Positions 34,162 to 41,830 of a stretch of 64,000 bases of DNA are shown here, piece after piece; the stretch's first letter is position 1; every line of letters begins with the position of its first letter. The stretch covers positions 4,004,501 through 4,068,500 of the forward strand of contig NZ_WHLY01000002.1 of NCBI RefSeq assembly GCF_009296315.1, read 5' to 3'. The notes under the pieces are model-generated. The model worked only from the letters and a program-made list of their open reading frames with translations, had not been told where the DNA came from and made no database searches. The position numbers and the translations under genes were made by a program. The stretch is from Salmonirosea aquatica. GTDB lineage: Bacteria; Bacteroidota; Bacteroidia; Cytophagales; Spirosomataceae.

Positions 34162-35469
34162 ATGGCTTCATTCAAAATTACGGGTGGCCGCCACCTGAAA
34201 GGCGAAATAATACCCCAGGGTGCCAAAAACGAAGCGTTGCAGATTCTCTGCGCGGTACTTCTGACCCCCGAACCCGTTACGATTCATAATATACCCTCGA
34301 TCCGGGACGTCAACCAGCTCATTGATCTGCTGGGCGATCTGGGCGTTCGCCGTACCTTGCTCAGCGACTCCTCCATCCGTTTCGAGGCGAGCGATGTCAA
34401 TACCGACTACATGGAGTCGGAATCATTCAAGCAGAAAGCCGCCGCGCTGCGGGGCTCGGTCATGCTGCTGGGACCTATGCTGGCGCGTTTCCGTAAGGGG
34501 CGCATTCCGCGTCCGGGAGGCGACAAGATCGGCCGCCGACGCCTGGATACCCACTTTCTGGGCTTTGAGAAACTGGGGGCTGAATTCAGCTACACCCAAG
34601 AGGATGGTGGGTTTTACCGGGTGGATGCTAAAAATCTGAAAGGTACCTACATGCTCCTGGACGAGGCTTCCGTGACCGGTACGGCCAACTTGTTGATGGC
34701 GGCCGTCATGGCGGAGGGTACCACCACCATCTACAACGCCGCCTGTGAGCCCTACCTGCAGCAACTCTGCCTGATGCTCAACCGCATGGGCGCCAAAATT
34801 TCGGGGGTAGGATCCAACCTGCTCACCATCGAAGGCGTAGACAAACTTCATGGTACCGAACATACCATGCTGCCCGATATGATCGAAATCGGTAGTTTCA
34901 TCGGCTTGGCCGCCATGACCCAATCCGAAATTACGATCAAGAATTGCCAGGTACCTATGCTGGGAGTTATTCCCGATGTATTCAGGCGTTTGGGTATCGA
35001 GCTGGAAATTCGGGGCGACGACATATTTGTGCCGGCTCAGGACCATTACCGCATTGACAGCTACCTCGATGGCTCTACCCTCACCGTGGCGGATGCCCCC
35101 TGGCCGGGCTTTACGCCCGACCTGCTCAGTATAGTGCTGGTGACCGCCACTCAGGCGCAGGGTACCGTGCTGATTCACCAGAAAATGTTCGAGAGCCGCC
35201 TGTTCTTTGTGGATAAGCTCATCGAAATGGGTGCCCAGATTATCCTGTGCGATCCCCACCGCGCCACGGTCATTGGCCTGAACCGCGAAACCCAGTTGCG
35301 GGGTATCCGCATGACCTCGCCCGACATCCGGGCCGGGGTGGCGCTACTCATCGCGGCGCTGTCGGGGCGTGGGGTTAGCATCATCGACAATATCGAGCAG
35401 ATCGACCGCGGGTACCAGCACATCGACACCCGCCTCAATGCCATTGGGGCCGAAATCATCCGGTTGTAG
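34162..35469 (+). CDS. murA: UDP-N-acetylglucosamine 1-carboxyvinyltransferase with Asp in place of the active-site Cys
   Basis: 435 residues from ATG 34162 (MASFKITGGRHLKGEIIPQG). EPSP-synthase-fold motifs are complete: GAKNEALQILCAVLLT (catalytic Lys-Asn region), RGSVMLLGPMLARF, RKGRIPRPGGDKIGRRRLD, VTGTANLLMAAVMAEG and TSPDIRAGVALLIAA. It makes enolpyruvyl-UDP-GlcNAc, the first committed step of peptidoglycan. In Escherichia coli the mobile loop reads PGGCTIG with Cys115; here the residue is Asp121 (PGGDKIG). Cys to Asp enzymes stay active but resist fosfomycin, as in mycobacteria and chlamydiae. Start chosen because upstream residues lack coding character. Confidence 0.97.
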   Translation: MASFKITGGRHLKGEIIPQGAKNEALQILCAVLLTPEPVTIHNIPSIRDVNQLIDLLGDLGVRRTLLSDSSIRFEASDVNTDYMESESFKQKAAALRGSVMLLGPMLARFRKGRIPRPGGDKIGRRRLDTHFLGFEKLGAEFSYTQEDGGFYRVDAKNLKGTYMLLDEASVTGTANLLMAAVMAEGTTTIYNAACEPYLQQLCLMLNRMGAKISGVGSNLLTIEGVDKLHGTEHTMLPDMIEIGSFIGLAAMTQSEITIKNCQVPMLGVIPDVFRRLGIELEIRGDDIFVPAQDHYRIDSYLDGSTLTVADAPWPGFTPDLLSIVLVTATQAQGTVLIHQKMFESRLFFVDKLIEMGAQIILCDPHRATVIGLNRETQLRGIRMTSPDIRAGVALLIAALSGRGVSIIDNIEQIDRGYQHIDTRLNAIGAEIIRL

Positions 35470-35486
35470 TTGCTGCCCGTTCTTCT

Positions 35487-36149
35487 ATGCCCCGCCCCAG
35501 CGTAGCCACCCTATACGATTCCGGAGAGTACCGTTTGGTCGAATCGTTCACGATCGACGAAATGCCCCAGTTTCTGGCCCGGGAAGCAGGTTTCGCCAGG
35601 GTACCCCTGGCCGGACAACCTGAAAAAAAAGCTACTCCAAAGTGGGTACCAATTGCCGTACTCTTTGTGCTTGGAGCGGGGTTCGGGGCACTCTTGGGCC
35701 TTTCCATCAAAGGCATGGTTTCTCCACCCCTGCTACCCCTGGGCTGGCAGTTGGTACTAGGCGTAGTGGGGCTTTTTCTGGTAATTCTACCTGTTCATGA
35801 AGGCATCCACGCCCTGTTTTTTAAAATACTGGGTGCCAGAAAAGTGGGATTTGGCTATTCGAAAAAGGGCCTCATGGTATATGCCTACGCACAGCGGTTC
35901 GTGATGTCCCTTCCGGAGAATGCACTCGTGGCTGCCATGCCTTTCCTGCTTATCTCGCTGCTACTCTTTATCTGTTGGGTAGGGGTACCGGGACTGAAAG
36001 CGACCTGGATGATTATTTTCCTACTCCACATGTTAGGCTGTATGGGTGATTTTATCCTGATAGGCCACGCCTGGAAAAACCGTAAGAAAGCTATGTTCAC
36101 GTATGACGACCTCGACGAAAAACGTACCTATTTTTTTGAACGTCAGTAG
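35487..36149 (+). CDS. DUF3267 family membrane protein with HExxH motif
   Basis: 220 residues with four hydrophobic helices. Between helices lies VILPVHEGIHALFFKILGA, an HExxH zinc-protease-like motif, and the DUF3267 family segment MPFLLISLLLFICWVGVPGL. A membrane zincin is suggested, but proteolysis has not been shown for the family to my knowledge. The gene starts 17 bp after the murA stop, so it is probably co-transcribed. Confidence 0.85.
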   Translation: MPRPSVATLYDSGEYRLVESFTIDEMPQFLAREAGFARVPLAGQPEKKATPKWVPIAVLFVLGAGFGALLGLSIKGMVSPPLLPLGWQLVLGVVGLFLVILPVHEGIHALFFKILGARKVGFGYSKKGLMVYAYAQRFVMSLPENALVAAMPFLLISLLLFICWVGVPGLKATWMIIFLLHMLGCMGDFILIGHAWKNRKKAMFTYDDLDEKRTYFFERQ

Positions 36150-36295
36150 GCTGGTCGCCTGGGTTTGGAAATCCGGGCTGGCAACCTGTATTTTGCAGGA
36201 AGTGAATTAATTTTGAACCCCAAAAGGAGAGATTGGGCGAATGATTGCTAGATTTGCCTAAAGTCTGCTTTTCCATCGCTAACTCTATCGCTACT

Positions 36296-36676
36296 ATGAA
36301 ATTTCCCGAAGAATTGAAATACACCGAAGACCACGAGTGGTTGCGCCTGGAAGGCGATATGGCCACGGTGGGCATCACGGATCACGCACAGCACGAACTG
36401 GGCGATATTGTATACATCGACATCAATACCCTGGGCGATACGCTTGCGCAAAATGAAGTATTCGGCTCGGTGGAGGCAGTCAAGACCGTTTCGGATCTGT
36501 TTCTGCCCGTAGCGGGGGAGGTACTTGAAATCAATCCGGCGTTGGATTCCGCTCCTGAGGCGGTGAACAACGATCCCTATGGCGAAGGCTGGATTATTCG
36601 TATGAAAGTATCGGATCCCGCTGAAGCGGACGGCCTGATGTCGGCTGATGATTACAAGAAGTTCGTGGGTGCCTGA
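36296..36676 (+). CDS. gcvH: Glycine cleavage system H protein
   Basis: 126 residues from ATG 36296 (MKFPEELKYTEDHEWLRLEG). Typical H-protein blocks: VGITDHAQHELGDIVYIDI, GSVEAVKTVSDLFLPVAGEV with the lipoyl-accepting lysine in EAVKT, and NNDPYGEGWIIRMKVSDPAE. It shuttles the aminomethyl group between the P, T and L proteins; none of those genes is in the window. A U-run terminator follows immediately. Confidence 0.97.
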   Translation: MKFPEELKYTEDHEWLRLEGDMATVGITDHAQHELGDIVYIDINTLGDTLAQNEVFGSVEAVKTVSDLFLPVAGEVLEINPALDSAPEAVNNDPYGEGWIIRMKVSDPAEADGLMSADDYKKFVGA

Positions 36677-36712
36677 AAGGCCCCCCGCGAAGCTCCGAAA
36701 GGGGCTTTTTTT
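36676..36712 (+). terminator. Rho-independent terminator of gcvH
   Basis: AAAGGCCCC pairs with GGGGCTTTT (one G-U), loop of about 16 nt, then T7. The stem starts at the gcvH stop codon. Confidence 0.8.
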
Positions 36713-36778
36713 ATGCAATGCATTGAAATGAAAGTACCTACTCGACAAAAATAGGGGGCCGATCCCCCAATCAATTGG

Positions 36779-38077
36779 ATGAAAATACTCGTACGTTCCG
36801 TACGGATCATGGATAAGACCTCGCCGCTCGACGGTCAGGTTCGGGATATCTTGATAGAAGAGGGCCGGATTGCGCAGATTGGCGAGTCGCTGACAGCGAA
36901 CGAAGCCCAGGTCGTGGAGGCGGATCATTGGTGTGTGTCGCCCGGCTGGCTAGACTTGCGGGTAGCCTCGCGCGACCCCGGCTTTGAACACAAGGAGGAT
37001 CTCGACTCCGTGCGCGAAGCGGCTTTGCGGGGAGGATTTACTGAAATCGTACTACTGCCTAATTCCAGTCCGGTGGTGGATGCCAAGGACACACTCAACT
37101 ATGTGCGTCGGCCTTTGGGTGGGCCTGTACGGGTACACGTGACCGCCGCAGTAACACGAAAAGCCGAGGGTACGGATTTCACCGAGATGATCGATCTGCA
37201 CCGGGCGGGCGCAGTCGCATTTACGGATGGTGAAAATCCGATCCAGAACGCGGACATTCTGCTCAAAGCCTTGCTGTACCTGCGCCCTTTGAATGCCCTG
37301 CTCATCAACCGTCCCGAAGACCGGCAACTGACCTTGTACGGGCAAATGAACGAGGGAGTTACCAGTACCCTGCTGGGTATGAAAGGAATGCCTGCACTGG
37401 CCGAGGAAATGATGCTGAGCCGCGATTTGAAATTGCTGGCCTATGCCCTGGAACAGGCGGTTCTGCCCCAGGATCACTCCCATTCTGACACGCTGCCCAT
37501 GCTGCATGTATCCCTGGTTTCTACGGCGCGCGCCGTGGCGCTGATCCGGGAAGCTAAGGCGGCCGGGCTACCGGTTTCGTGTGACGTGGCGGCCCACCAG
37601 CTGGTGTTTGACGACAGCGCTCTGCTCGGTTTCGACACGAACCTGAAAGTGAACCCCCCTTTTCGCACGCCTGCCGATCGCGAAGCCCTGCGTCAGGGAC
37701 TGGCTGATGGTACCATCGATTGTCTGGTATCGGATCATAGCCCACACGACGAAGAATGCAAGAACCTGGAATTCGATCATGCGGATTTCGGGATTACTGG
37801 CCTGGAAACAGCATTTTCTTTGAGCCTGATGCATAGCGGTTTGCCTGTGGAAGATATCATAGAGAAACTTACCAGCCGTCCGCGCCGGATTCTGCGTTTG
37901 CCCGTAGCCAATATCATCGAAGGCCAACCGGCCAACCTCACCTTCTTTGCCCCGGACTTAGCATGGCGTTATGAAAAAACGGCGTCCCTTTCCAAGAACA
38001 CCCCCTTTCTGGGACAAAACCTTACGGGAAAAGTAATGGGTGTGATTAACGACGGCCATGCGCGCTGGTTTGTCTAA
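36779..38077 (+). CDS. Dihydroorotase homologue lacking the HxH metal motif
   Basis: 432 residues, length and overall order of class I dihydroorotase (PyrC of the amidohydrolase superfamily). Conserved parts: GFTEIVLLPNSSPVVDAKDT, LPMLHVSLVSTARAVALIRE, SCDVAAHQLVFDD, NPPFRTPADREALRQGLADG, LVSDHSPHDEECKN and FGITGLETAFSLSL. The first metal site normally reads GxxDxHVHLREPG; here it is PGWLDLRVASRDPGFEHKED, so both histidines are replaced (Arg and Ala). This resembles catalytically dead pseudo-dihydroorotases that stabilise aspartate transcarbamoylase. Enzyme activity is therefore doubtful although annotation pipelines will call it pyrC. Confidence 0.88.
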   Translation: MKILVRSVRIMDKTSPLDGQVRDILIEEGRIAQIGESLTANEAQVVEADHWCVSPGWLDLRVASRDPGFEHKEDLDSVREAALRGGFTEIVLLPNSSPVVDAKDTLNYVRRPLGGPVRVHVTAAVTRKAEGTDFTEMIDLHRAGAVAFTDGENPIQNADILLKALLYLRPLNALLINRPEDRQLTLYGQMNEGVTSTLLGMKGMPALAEEMMLSRDLKLLAYALEQAVLPQDHSHSDTLPMLHVSLVSTARAVALIREAKAAGLPVSCDVAAHQLVFDDSALLGFDTNLKVNPPFRTPADREALRQGLADGTIDCLVSDHSPHDEECKNLEFDHADFGITGLETAFSLSLMHSGLPVEDIIEKLTSRPRRILRLPVANIIEGQPANLTFFAPDLAWRYEKTASLSKNTPFLGQNLTGKVMGVINDGHARWFV

Positions 38078-38163
38078 AAAGATATTCGGGCAGCGTGCTG
38101 CAACTTCGATTTCTAAAAACTACTCAACGCAACAAACAAACAAACCAAGAACCACAGTCTGGA

Positions 38164-38718
38164 ATGAGTTCATTTCTAAATTACTTCAATAAACCCCTGC
38201 TCAAAATTCCGCTCATTTTCGGGGCTGCCACGGGTGTCATGGCTTTTCTATTTTTTTTGGGCCTGTACCTGATTGGTGTCATGCCGCTAGGTAACAAGCG
38301 GACCCTTGACATTGGGATCTACCTGATCATGATGATTTCAGCCTGCTGGTATTACCGTAAGAAAGTGGGCCACGGCTACATGCACTTCTGGGAAGGACTC
38401 ACCATTGGGTACGTGGTCAATTCCGTGGGCGCTTTTGTGTCGGGCTGGCTGGTGTACCTTTTCATTGCCTGGATCGATCCGGGTCTATTTGTGAGGTACC
38501 TGGCCGAGATGAAACAATTGCTGATGCAGGGCAAACCCGAGCTGGTCAAGAGAATCGGAGAAGTGGAATTCCAGGCCATGTTAAAAAGTGTGAGCCAAAC
38601 CAAACCGGGCGAACTCATCACTGACGAACTGAGTAAGAAAACGGTGCTGGCCGTACTGCCCATTCTGATCATCTCCTTGTTGTTCCGCCGGCAGGCTCCC
38701 GAAACCGCTCATCCCTGA
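38164..38718 (+). CDS. DUF4199 family membrane protein (first of two)
   Basis: 184 residues from ATG 38164 (MSSFLNYFNKPLLKIPLIFG). Four hydrophobic helices, with the DUF4199 pattern of GAATGVMAFLFFLGLYLIGV, YLIMMISACWYYRKKVGHGY, GYVVNSVGAFVSGWLVYLF, a charged extracytoplasmic loop, and a last helix (VLAVLPILIISLLFRRQ). Family restricted to Bacteroidota, no known function. Adjacent second copy at 38810 suggests tandem paralogues. Confidence 0.82.
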   Translation: MSSFLNYFNKPLLKIPLIFGAATGVMAFLFFLGLYLIGVMPLGNKRTLDIGIYLIMMISACWYYRKKVGHGYMHFWEGLTIGYVVNSVGAFVSGWLVYLFIAWIDPGLFVRYLAEMKQLLMQGKPELVKRIGEVEFQAMLKSVSQTKPGELITDELSKKTVLAVLPILIISLLFRRQAPETAHP

Positions 38719-38809
38719 GTCCCGGGTGGATGCTTGATTATTTTTGCAAATAGGCCTACTTTTACTTGAGTTCGTTTCCAGTCAAAACCCCTTCTAAACC
38801 TAAATCCTC

Positions 38810-39325
38810 ATGCAAGAACAACCTTCTACCGCCCGCATTGCCCTGAAGTACGGTGTCATTACTGGCGTCGCCTCGATCGTATACAATGTCATTCTTATCA
38901 TTACCGAAAAAAACCAGAATCAGGCACTCTCGTCCCTCGGATTGATCATTCTGGTGGTAGGGATGGTGTACGCGATGCGGGAGTTCAAGACCGAAAACGC
39001 CGGCTATATGTCCTACGGGCAAGGTCTGGGCATAGGTACCCTGATCTCAGCAATTTCGGGATTGATCGGTGCCACATTCATGATGTTCTATACCCAGTTC
39101 ATCGATACGAACTTTATGCAAAAAACGCTGGATACCGCCCGCGGAGATATGGAGCAACGGGGCATGAGCGATGCGCAAATTGACGGAGCGATGCAATTCT
39201 CAGAAAAAATGATGTCGCCGGGTATTATGTTCGCCACGGGAGTTTTCTTTTCGATTTTCATCGGATTCATTATTTCCCTGATCGTGGCAGCCATCCTGCG
39301 CCGAAACAAGCCTGTATTTGAGTAA
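38810..39325 (+). CDS. DUF4199 family membrane protein (second of two)
   Basis: 171 residues. Four hydrophobic helices: ALKYGVITGVASIVYNVILI, ALSSLGLIILVVGMVYAM, GYMSYGQGLGIGTLISAISG and FFSIFIGFIISLIVAAILRR, with MREFKTENAGYMSYGQG matching the family midpoint. It lies 91 bp after the first copy and before gldF. Function unknown. Confidence 0.88.
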   Translation: MQEQPSTARIALKYGVITGVASIVYNVILIITEKNQNQALSSLGLIILVVGMVYAMREFKTENAGYMSYGQGLGIGTLISAISGLIGATFMMFYTQFIDTNFMQKTLDTARGDMEQRGMSDAQIDGAMQFSEKMMSPGIMFATGVFFSIFIGFIISLIVAAILRRNKPVFE

Positions 39326-39404
39326 ATTAATTGTGATTAAGTGAATAGGGGATGCATGAATACTGATTCCCTATTCCCTCATTCAACCAACTTCCCATTC
39401 AAAA

Positions 39405-40133
39405 GTGTATCCCATCTTTCAAAAAGAGGTCAGTAGTTTTTTCAATTCCCTGATCGCCTACATCGTCATGGCAGCGTTCCTGCTGGCAGTTGGGCTAATT
39501 GTATGGGTATTTCCGGACACCAACGTACTGGATTATGGCTACGCCGACCTGAGTGTTTTTTTTAACCTCACTCCTTTTGTACTGGTGTTTCTGATTCCGG
39601 CGGTCACGATGCGGTCGCTGGCCGAAGAAAGCCGGACGGGTACCCTGGAGCTGTTGCTCACCAAGCCGCTGAGCGACGTTTCACTGGTGGTAGGTAAATT
39701 TCTGGCCAATTGGCTGCTGGTAGCCCTGATGCTGCTACCCACCTTACTGTACTATGTCAGTGTGTACCAATTGGGAAATCCGCCAGGCAACATCGACTCC
39801 GCCGCAGTGTTCGGTTCTTATATCGGTTTGTTGCTGCTGAGCGGCGTGCTGACCGCCATGGGACTCTGGGCTTCCTCGCTGAACGACAATCAGATCGTGG
39901 CCTTTGTCATCGGCGTATTCCTGGGCTTTGTGTGGTACAGCGGTTTCGGTGCCCTGTCCCAACTCCTGGGTTCGGGCGATCTGGCTCTGTTTTTCTCCGC
40001 CGCCGCCCTCGACCAGCAATATCAGGCGCTTGGTCGCGGTGTAGTAGACCTGCGCAATGTCGTGTACCTCCTCAGCCTGATTGTCTTCTTTCTGGTACTT
40101 ACCTATTGGCGCGTGGGAGCACTTCGAAGGTGA
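39405..40133 (+). CDS. gldF: Gliding-motility-associated ABC transporter permease GldF
   Basis: 242 residues, GTG start. N-terminal MYPIFQKEVSSFFNSLIAYI and the conserved PAVTMRSLAEESRTGTLELL TKPLS block (split by the loop) identify GldF/ABC-2 permease family, with six hydrophobic helices in total. In Flavobacterium GldF works with GldA (ATPase) and GldG in a transporter needed for gliding. Here neither gldG nor gldA follows; downstream is a tandem-repeat hairpin and a convergent oxidoreductase. Confidence 0.9.
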   Translation: MYPIFQKEVSSFFNSLIAYIVMAAFLLAVGLIVWVFPDTNVLDYGYADLSVFFNLTPFVLVFLIPAVTMRSLAEESRTGTLELLLTKPLSDVSLVVGKFLANWLLVALMLLPTLLYYVSVYQLGNPPGNIDSAAVFGSYIGLLLLSGVLTAMGLWASSLNDNQIVAFVIGVFLGFVWYSGFGALSQLLGSGDLALFFSAAALDQQYQALGRGVVDLRNVVYLLSLIVFFLVLTYWRVGALRR

Positions 40134-40136
40134 TGG

Positions 40137-40271
40137 TTGTTGAATTGTTGAATTGCTTTTTATTAAATGTGTTAAATTGTCTGATAATCAGTAGGTTGAT
40201 CTCATGTTGACCTTCTTTCCAACAATTCAACAATTCAACAATTCAACAATTCAACAATTCAACAATTCAAC
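40137..40271. repeat. 8-bp tandem repeat (AACAATTC) with an inverted counterpart
   Basis: AACAATTC is repeated about six times from 40221 to 40271, and the complementary GTTGAATT units occur twice at 40137-40157, so the region can fold into a hairpin between convergent gldF and the oxidoreductase. Tandem copy number may vary between strains. The repeat may act as a bidirectional terminator. Confidence 0.8.
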
Positions 40272-40287
40272 AAAAAACAGAATTATT

Positions 40288-41397
40288 TTACCCCAGCATG
40301 ACTTTCTTGCTGCCTTCCTTGATCGATTTATAGATCGCATCAATCACCTTCATGTCTTTTAAACCTTCGTAGCCATCTACGGCCGGAGTAACGGTTTTGC
40401 CGTTCAGGATGATGTCCGCCATGCCGTCCATTTGCAGGGTTTGGTGCGTAACCACGGGTTCTTCAAGCGGACCTTTGTGGGTACGGCCTTTGAGTGGTCC
40501 GTACCCGTAAGCCGGACTCATTTCGGCAAAACCTTTGGTGCCTACCACATACAGCCGCTCGAAATTGAAATTGTAAGTCGTCGCGCAGGTGGCGATGATT
40601 CCGCTCGGGAAGCCCAGTTGAAACGTGATCGTTTCATCTACCTCCGCGAATTTGACCGGATCGGTCTTGGTTTCCTGGGCCGTCACCCACACGGGTTCTT
40701 CGGCGGTGAGGTAGCGAGCGGCATTCAGGCAGTAGATGCCCACATCCATCAGGGCACCACCACCCGCCAGATTCTTCTTCAAACGCCACTGGGTCGGATC
40801 GCCGATCTTAAACCCCTGGTAGTTGTCCACGTGCATGATCTTGCCCATTTCGCCGGCCCGCAGCATTTCGATGACCTTCCGCGTGTAGGGCTCAAAGTGC
40901 AGTCGATAGCCAATGAGCAACTTGACGCCCGCTTTTTCGCAAGCATCGATCATGTCCTGGGCGTGTTTTGCGGTATCGGCCATCGGTTTTTCACAAATCG
41001 CATGCTTGCCTGCCGCCGCCACTTGCATGACGTGCTTGTGGTGCAGCGAATTGGGCGTGATGACGTACACGGCATCTATGTCCGGGTTGTTCTTCATTTG
41101 CCCGATTGTCTCGTAGTTGTAGACATTCTTATCGGGGATGTTGTATTTGCTTTTCCAAACGGGAATCTTCTCGGGACTGCCCGTTACGATACCTACCAGT
41201 TCGGCCGAGGTACACGATTTCATGGCCTCAGCTACGCGGGTACCATAGCTCCCCAGGCCCATAATGGCCACCCGAAGTTTTTGGGCAGGCCGGCCAGCGG
41301 CGGTTTTTGAGGGAGTAGCGGACAGAAGGGTAGGGGCCAGGGCGGATAATCCCGCTCCCAAGCCCAAAGTATGTAGAAAAGTACGACGCGTGCTCAT
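40288..41397 (-). CDS. Gfo/Idh/MocA-family oxidoreductase, exported
   Basis: 369 residues. A twin-arginine signal (STRRTFLHTLGLGAGLSAL) precedes a Rossmann NAD(P)-binding domain (LRVAIMGLGSYGTRVAEAMK), TPNSLHHKHVMQVAAAGKHA and the family catalytic block CEKPMADT with its lysine. A C-terminal beta-sheet domain follows (YTRKVIEMLRAGEMGKIMHV, GGGALMDVGIYCLNAARYL). Acts on an unknown sugar or polyol. Tat-exported members are common in Bacteroidota. Confidence 0.93.
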   Translation of the reverse strand: MSTRRTFLHTLGLGAGLSALAPTLLSATPSKTAAGRPAQKLRVAIMGLGSYGTRVAEAMKSCTSAELVGIVTGSPEKIPVWKSKYNIPDKNVYNYETIGQMKNNPDIDAVYVITPNSLHHKHVMQVAAAGKHAICEKPMADTAKHAQDMIDACEKAGVKLLIGYRLHFEPYTRKVIEMLRAGEMGKIMHVDNYQGFKIGDPTQWRLKKNLAGGGALMDVGIYCLNAARYLTAEEPVWVTAQETKTDPVKFAEVDETITFQLGFPSGIIATCATTYNFNFERLYVVGTKGFAEMSPAYGYGPLKGRTHKGPLEEPVVTHQTLQMDGMADIILNGKTVTPAVDGYEGLKDMKVIDAIYKSIKEGSKKVMLG

Positions 41398-41830
41398 GGT
41401 ATAAAAGGTTATTTTGGTTCGGAAGATAAAGAATGTGACGGAACTTACATACTGTTTTGGATTCTCAAACTACGTTTCCCAATGGCCTTTCCAGCTAGGA
41501 TTCGCTTATAATGCAATAGTTAAGTATTTTGATATAACCCTTTTTCGTTCTAAGTTTTCATCATTGACTGTAAACGCGGCCAATGGACCGGGCTAACTGA
41601 TTTGTCGGCAAATACCGAATTTAGCACGGAATTTGTGCAAGATAGGTTAATCTGATCGGGATGATTTTCCTTCGGCTTACGAACAAGTGAAAATCAAAGG
41701 CTGAATTATCTGCCATACTCTGATTTTTATGTAGCCTTATTTTGCTATTTTACAAAATATTCGGATAGCCCGTGCAGGTTTGGGGCAAGGGGCTATGCGG
41801 TACGGTGCTATCCATGAGCTGAAATTACGC
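41398..41830. other. Non-coding spacer between divergent genes
   Basis: 433 bp. I see no ORF with coding character, no RNA gene and no strong hairpin. It must hold promoters for the oxidoreductase and the C25 protease; no convincing TTG/TAnnTTTG pair was found. Confidence 0.5.

Noticed and set aside
36779-38077. Plain annotation as active PyrC
   Set aside because: The HxH motif is replaced, so I describe it as a homologue with doubtful activity.
40221-40271. Tandem AACAATTC units considered as a CRISPR or origin iteron set
   Set aside because: Units are contiguous without spacers, only 8 bp, in a convergent spacer with no replication gene nearby; the inverse copies suggest a hairpin.
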